Assembly (NCBI GenBank): GCA_023409975.1
Contig: JAEYQO010000065.1
Span: 1 to 9,027, forward strand
Source: Bacteroidota bacterium
GTDB lineage: Bacteria; Bacteroidota; Bacteroidia; Chitinophagales; Chitinophagaceae
DNA length: 9,027 nucleotides
Reading direction: 5' to 3'
In this document: piece by piece, positions 5,011-9,027 of the stretch
How the letters are laid out: each line of letters begins with the position of its first letter
Numbering within the stretch: the stretch's first letter is position 1
Made by a program: the position numbers and the translations under genes
Notes under the pieces: model-generated
Seen by the model: the letters and a program-made list of their open reading frames with translations, nothing else
Told to the model about the DNA's origin: nothing
Databases searched by the model: none

Positions 5011-7114
5011 CATAAACTAGCCACGCTCCTACATAAGCAAGAACAAACATGTACGCAAACTGGATGAGCGGGTATTTCCAGCTACGGGTTTCCCGCTTTA
5101 CGATAGCGAGCGTACTCATACACTGCATGGCGAACACATAGAACACCAGCAGGGAAAGACCGGTGGCGAGGGTATAAACAGGTGTTCCGTCGGGACGACG
5201 GGCAGCAGCCATTTTCTCGCGGAGCGTCCGCTCCGTGTCCTCATCATCACCCACACTATACAGTGTAGCCATTGTGCCGACAAACACCTCGCGGGCGGCA
5301 AAAGAGGTGATCAGGGCGATCCCGATCTTCCAGTCGTACCCCAGGGGCGCGATAAATGGCTCGATGCTCCGGCCCATGATACCGGCATAGGAATGTTCCA
5401 GGCGGGCCACCTGTTCTTCACGGTCCAGCGCTTCTACATCAGCCCCCGGTGCGGAACGCGCCGCTTCGAACCGTTCGGTGATCGTCTGCATCCGGCCGGA
5501 CGGGCCAAACGAGGCGAGTACCCAGAGGACGATGGAGATGATCATGATGATCTTACCGGCTTCCAGCACAAAGATCTTCGCTTTCTCTACCATCGTGATG
5601 CCGACATTCTTCCAGCGCGGGGCTTTATAAACCGGCAGCTCCATCAGGAAAAAGGTCTTTTCCTTCACTTTTACGAATACATCCATCACTTTGGCGACGA
5701 CAAGTGCCATGAAGAACCCGAGCAGGTAGAGGCCCATCAGCACCAGACCCTGGAGATTGAACGGGCCGAGGCTGCGATCGGGCACCACGAGTCCGATGAG
5801 GATGGTGTAAACCGGAAGTCGGGCAGAACAGCTCATAAGAGGTGTGACCATGATGGTGATCAGCCGTTCCTTTCGGTTCTGGATTGCCCGGGCCGCCATG
5901 ACAGCAGGTACCGCACAGGCCATTCCACTGATCAGCGGCATCACGGACCGTCCGTTCAGTCCGGCGCCACGCATCAACCGGTCGGTGAGGAAACTGATCC
6001 TCGCCATATAACCGGTATCCTCCAGGACCGTGATAAATCCAAACAGGATCATGATCTGCGGTATGAAAATGACCACACCACCGATACCTGCGAGGATACC
6101 ATTGATGAGCAGGTCCTTCAGAATCCCGTCCGGCAGAATGGCATGAAGCCAGTTGCTGGCAAGACTGAACCCTTCTTCAACCCAGGTCATGGGATAGTCT
6201 GCCAGCCAGAAAATGCTCTGGAACAAAAGGAAGAGCACTGCCAGCAGGATGACATTTCCCCAGAGCGGATGCAGCAGGACCTTATCGAGCCTTTCACTGA
6301 TGATCGTTTTTTTCAGGGGTGATTCTTCGATCACACATTGCTGCATGATCCTGCCGATGCGATTATACCGCTGCATAATTTCCTCTGCCTGAACCTTTGA
6401 TTTGTGGAAACCGTGAAGGTCGAGCAGGGCCCCTATCTGGATCCTTTGGGCCGCCTGAAGGTAGCCTAGCTCCAGGTAGTTGCAGGCGATATGCAGCGCA
6501 GAGTAGTTATTGGTGACCCCTGTGATCTGTTTGATTTCCCCGATCCATTCGCCGGTGAGCTCTTTTATATCGATAAAATCCTCGACAGGCGCCTGCGGTT
6601 TTAACTGCCAGAGATCAGCAATCGTTTTCTTCAGTTGGGGGATGCCCTTGTTCCTGCGCGGGTTGATGGCCACTACAGGAATACCCATCAGCCGTTCCAG
6701 TCCCTCAGTATCTATCGTGATCCCTTTTTTACGTGCGATATCGTTCATGGTCAGGGCAATGACCATGGGTATTTTCAAATCGCTGATCTGGGAGCAGAAA
6801 AGCAGGTTGCGCTTGAGGTTGGCGGCGTCTGCAATGACCACCACCATGTCGGGTTTGTCAGGATTATTCCGGTTGAGCAGTACTTCGTAAGTGACCTGTT
6901 CATCGGCACCTTTGGGATAGAGGCTGTAGGTGCCCGGCAGATCGATAATAGTCGCCTGAAGATTGTCGCCGATGCGGCAGCTTCCTGTTTTCTTGTCGAC
7001 CGTTACACCCGGAAAGTTGCCGACCTTCTGATTAAGTCCGGTGAGCGCGTTGAAGAGCGAGCTCTTTCCGCTATTTGGATTGCCCACCAGGGCGATCTTG
7101 AACGATTTTGGCAT
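4997..7114 (-). CDS. feoB: Ferrous iron transporter FeoB
   Basis: This is a full-length FeoB of 705 residues, the GTPase-linked inner-membrane Fe(II) importer. The cytoplasmic G domain shows G1 GNPNSGKS (about residues 11-18), the GVTVD G2 region (about 36-40) and G3 DLPGTY (about 58-63). The G4 position reads TMND (about 122-125) instead of the usual NxxD. A helical linker (about 170-270) leads to the membrane part. There the two gate motifs are present, around GMACAVPAVMAARAI and SFAAREVFVGTMATLYS, with the conserved cysteines in MACAVP (near 399), LMSCSARLP (near 428) and MQCMSTLA (near 664). The start at ATG 7114 directly precedes PKSFKIALVGNP, as expected. No FeoA gene or FeoA fusion is adjacent in the window. 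The gene lies 168 bp downstream of a secreted-protein gene on the same strand, so cotranscription is possible but not implied. Confidence 0.97.
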   Translation of the reverse strand: MPKSFKIALVGNPNSGKSSLFNALTGLNQKVGNFPGVTVDKKTGSCRIGDNLQATIIDLPGTYSLYPKGADEQVTYEVLLNRNNPDKPDMVVVIADAANLKRNLLFCSQISDLKIPMVIALTMNDIARKKGITIDTEGLERLMGIPVVAINPRRNKGIPQLKKTIADLWQLKPQAPVEDFIDIKELTGEWIGEIKQITGVTNNYSALHIACNYLELGYLQAAQRIQIGALLDLHGFHKSKVQAEEIMQRYNRIGRIMQQCVIEESPLKKTIISERLDKVLLHPLWGNVILLAVLFLLFQSIFWLADYPMTWVEEGFSLASNWLHAILPDGILKDLLINGILAGIGGVVIFIPQIMILFGFITVLEDTGYMARISFLTDRLMRGAGLNGRSVMPLISGMACAVPAVMAARAIQNRKERLITIMVTPLMSCSARLPVYTILIGLVVPDRSLGPFNLQGLVLMGLYLLGFFMALVVAKVMDVFVKVKEKTFFLMELPVYKAPRWKNVGITMVEKAKIFVLEAGKIIMIISIVLWVLASFGPSGRMQTITERFEAARSAPGADVEALDREEQVARLEHSYAGIMGRSIEPFIAPLGYDWKIGIALITSFAAREVFVGTMATLYSVGDDEDTERTLREKMAAARRPDGTPVYTLATGLSLLVFYVFAMQCMSTLAIVKRETRSWKYPLIQFAYMFVLAYVGAWLVYVISR

Positions 7115-7122
7115 GCCTGCCG

Positions 7123-7130
7123 CAAAATTA
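7123..7130 (-). promoter_or_regulatory. Possible -7 element of feoB
   Basis: On the minus strand TAATTTTG (7130 to 7123) matches TAnnTTTG and ends 8 nt before the feoB ATG. If used, the transcript would be nearly leaderless. No matching -33 TTG is present at 19-21 nt, so confidence is low. Confidence 0.25.
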
Positions 7131-7169
7131 AGGATAACTTAATCGACATCAGGTCGTTGGGGAAGCTGA

Positions 7170-7193
7170 TAAGTTGTAAAGATGTTAAGTTGT
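7170..7193. repeat. Three 8-bp units upstream of feoB
   Basis: TAAGTTGT, AAAGATGT and TAAGTTGT follow each other in an 8-bp register, with a TCAGG-like continuation. They sit in the 168-bp gap between feoB and the secreted-protein gene, and the TTGT core resembles the units at the left end. Confidence 0.45.
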
Positions 7194-7282
7194 CAGGTAC
7201 CATTCCGGATGTTTCCAGGCTGGATGGCACATACATATTCCTTTCCCGGGTAGAAATTCATAATGTGGCTGAGAATCCCTCC

Positions 7283-9027
7283 TTATCTGAACAGGGTGAA
7301 ATTCCCCTGGAGGGTCTTTCTGGTGCCCGTGTTGACGGAGCGGTATTCCAGAATGTAAATGTAAACGCCAGCGGGAGCTGGGCTGCCCTTTAGGTCACCG
7401 TTCCAGCCCGTGTAGGGATCCGTGCTGGAAAATATGACCTGTCCCCAGCGGTTAAACACCTGCATCCTGAAACTGAATACCGGACATTTCAACAGGGGGG
7501 TAAAGCGATCGTTCCTTCCATCGTGGTTGGGGGTGAAGGCATTGGGAAGAAACAAACACTCATCGCAGGGCGACTGTTCTACCCAGACACTGTCAGTAGA
7601 TATTCCGCAACTGTTGGAAACCGTAACAGCATGCCAACCTGGATTCCGGGGCTGGATGCAGCAGAGGGTGTCCCCTGTGTTCCAGCGATAGCTAACCTCC
7701 GGATAGCTGCGTCCGATGACAGTATCCGATGAGGGGCAGATCTCAACATAGTCGCCGATCTCGGCACGCGGGGTGTGCATTACCCGCACGTGAAGGGGAA
7801 GCCGCGGACTCTCACAATCTCCGATCGTCTGACTCACCCAGAAAACCTCTTCTCTGGTAACATGCGTATAGATCACGGGTTGCACCGGTGAGCCGGCACT
7901 GGTGGTACTGTCGGGATACCACCAGATTCCCTGACCCTGAATATCGATCTGAGGATTAAGAACATATTGGCAGATGACGGTGTCCGTTACCGTAGGTGGA
8001 GGACTGGGTGCCTGGATGACGAGATGAACGGTATCCGACTGCCAGCCACAGACATCCACAACGCTGAGGATATACGAGTCGGTCTGGGCGGCCACAATAC
8101 TGGCACTGGTATCGCCGGTGTTCCAGGTATAATTCGGATAAACATGATTGGAACTGAGCGTAATGGTTTGTCCGAAGCAATTGGTGCTATCCGGTCCCAG
8201 GTCAAGAATTTTTTGCGCCTGATACCGGATATGAAATGTATCTGCTTGCAGGCCACATTCGAAGCTGGAAACGCACCAGTAAGTACCGGTGTCCTGCACA
8301 ATGATCTGCGAACCGGTCGCCCCGGTGCTCCACAGCTGTTGATTGGAGCTGGAAGTTACCTGCAACGGCAGTTGAAGGCCGGTGGCGATGCAGACGGTAG
8401 TATCTTTCACTGAGCGGATGGTGTCCGCGGGCAGGATTTCCGTAATAGAAACATCATCTATAAAAAAGTAGGCGCGGTGGGAAAGCGAAGGGAGGGGAGG
8501 GTTTGGAAGCACCGGCAGGTGTGGAGGAAACAGGCTGGTGTCGACGAAGCAGCCAATCGTAATCCATTCTTCTCCGCCCGTCGCCTTGTAGGTTCCGGTG
8601 ATCTTGTACCAGCTGGAAGTGTCGGTCATGTAAGACCCGGGAGCGCGGCGTACGTGGTAGGGCAGATTCAGAGTTTGACCCTGGGTGGCCGTGGGGCGGT
8701 TGCCGGAGAAGTTGAGGCCCAGTGCTTCCAGTGCTACAAAATTGAAATTCAGTCCGGGGTTGATCGTCGGGCTCACATAAAAGCTGACACAATACTGTTT
8801 TCCGGGCTCGAGCGGCTGGGTCAGCTTTGTCTGGACATATTCCCGGTAGTCCATCATGGGAGTACCATTATTGAAGCGGCCTTCCCAGGCGATGATACCG
8901 ATGTAGGCGAATCCGGAGTGAGCGGGCTGTAAGCCAAAAACCGAGGAGGGTACCTGCCAGCCGGAGAGTGGATCTGCGCAACTGTGAAGATAGTCGGGGG
9001 TAGTGTTCGCCACCGGACTGGTCCAGT
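7283..9027 (-). CDS. Secreted gliding-motility/T9SS-type adhesin, 3' part
   Basis: This is the C-terminal 580 residues of a large extracellular protein. The reading frame runs off the right edge. The GTG at 9013 is not a credible start, because the codons before it (W-T-S-P) continue the domain. The visible N-terminal part (to about 8440) is a jelly-roll, carbohydrate-binding-like domain. It contains TTPDYLHSCA and GLQPAHSGFAYIGI and closes with YFFIDDVSI. Then follow Ig/PKD-like repeats, marked by WSTGAT, WNTGDT and WNTGDT and by many cysteines. The last 91 residues (7286-7558) form the gliding-motility-associated C-terminal domain (CHU_C/type B), with LPNAFTPNHDGRNDRF, VFNRWGQVIF and a final GNFTLFR strand. 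In Bacteroidetes this domain directs export through the type IX system and surface attachment or release. The specific ligand is unknown. Confidence 0.93.
   Translation of the reverse strand, partial: WTSPVANTTPDYLHSCADPLSGWQVPSSVFGLQPAHSGFAYIGIIAWEGRFNNGTPMMDYREYVQTKLTQPLEPGKQYCVSFYVSPTINPGLNFNFVALEALGLNFSGNRPTATQGQTLNLPYHVRRAPGSYMTDTSSWYKITGTYKATGGEEWITIGCFVDTSLFPPHLPVLPNPPLPSLSHRAYFFIDDVSITEILPADTIRSVKDTTVCIATGLQLPLQVTSSSNQQLWSTGATGSQIIVQDTGTYWCVSSFECGLQADTFHIRYQAQKILDLGPDSTNCFGQTITLSSNHVYPNYTWNTGDTSASIVAAQTDSYILSVVDVCGWQSDTVHLVIQAPSPPPTVTDTVICQYVLNPQIDIQGQGIWWYPDSTTSAGSPVQPVIYTHVTREEVFWVSQTIGDCESPRLPLHVRVMHTPRAEIGDYVEICPSSDTVIGRSYPEVSYRWNTGDTLCCIQPRNPGWHAVTVSNSCGISTDSVWVEQSPCDECLFLPNAFTPNHDGRNDRFTPLLKCPVFSFRMQVFNRWGQVIFSSTDPYTGWNGDLKGSPAPAGVYIYILEYRSVNTGTRKTLQGNFTLFR

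Noticed and set aside
5393..6322. Long plus-strand frame (309 codons) opposite feoB
   Set aside because: It is antisense to a clear FeoB and rich in His/Asp/Arg as expected of a shadow frame. No domain is recognisable.
6635..7393. Plus-strand frame of 252 codons opposite the feoB 5' end
   Set aside because: It overlaps feoB, the intergenic gap and the 3' end of the secreted-protein gene. It is a composite shadow without a conserved motif.

Overview
The window looks like a chromosomal segment from a member of the Bacteroidota (Bacteroidetes) with moderate GC content, probably of the Saprospiraceae/Chitinophagaceae type. Three things point there. The secreted protein at the right edge ends in a gliding-motility-associated (type IX secretion, type B) C-terminal domain. 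Several upstream regions carry the Bacteroidetes -7 element TAnnTTTG. Starts lack Shine-Dalgarno sites. Lineage below phylum is inference.

Layout, left to right. 1-766 has no convincing gene. It holds dense short-period (mostly 7-bp) tandem repeats arranged in higher-order units. A non-repetitive island with four consecutive hairpins (225-351) interrupts them, and a GAAA-loop hairpin plus a plus-strand intrinsic terminator (698-745) closes the region. 767-1999 is a tightly packed minus-strand operon: an ArsR-type repressor, an AHSA1/SRPBCC protein and a DUF1801 protein, with a recognisable promoter and candidate operators upstream. 2215-2949 is the 3' remnant of a SNF2-family helicase, cut off in the middle of the helicase C domain.

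3056-4452 is a plus-strand three-gene membrane locus: a 4-TM protein, an exosortase-family protein with a visible Cys/Arg/His triad, and a small 2-TM protein with a basic tail. No substrate with a sorting tail is recognisable in the window. I consider this the most interesting functional unit here. 4453-4996 is non-coding and repeat-bearing.

4997-7114 (minus) is a full-length ferrous iron transporter FeoB without an adjacent FeoA. Its stop codon lies inside a 7-bp repeat array. 7283-9027 (minus) is the 3' part of a large secreted adhesin-like protein. Its true start lies beyond the right edge.

A theme across the window is that short 7-8 bp periodic repeats occur in most intergenic gaps (1-190, 361-640, 3504-3538, 4453-4483, 4976-5010, 7170-7193). 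They are absent from gene interiors and reach into the last codons of feoB.
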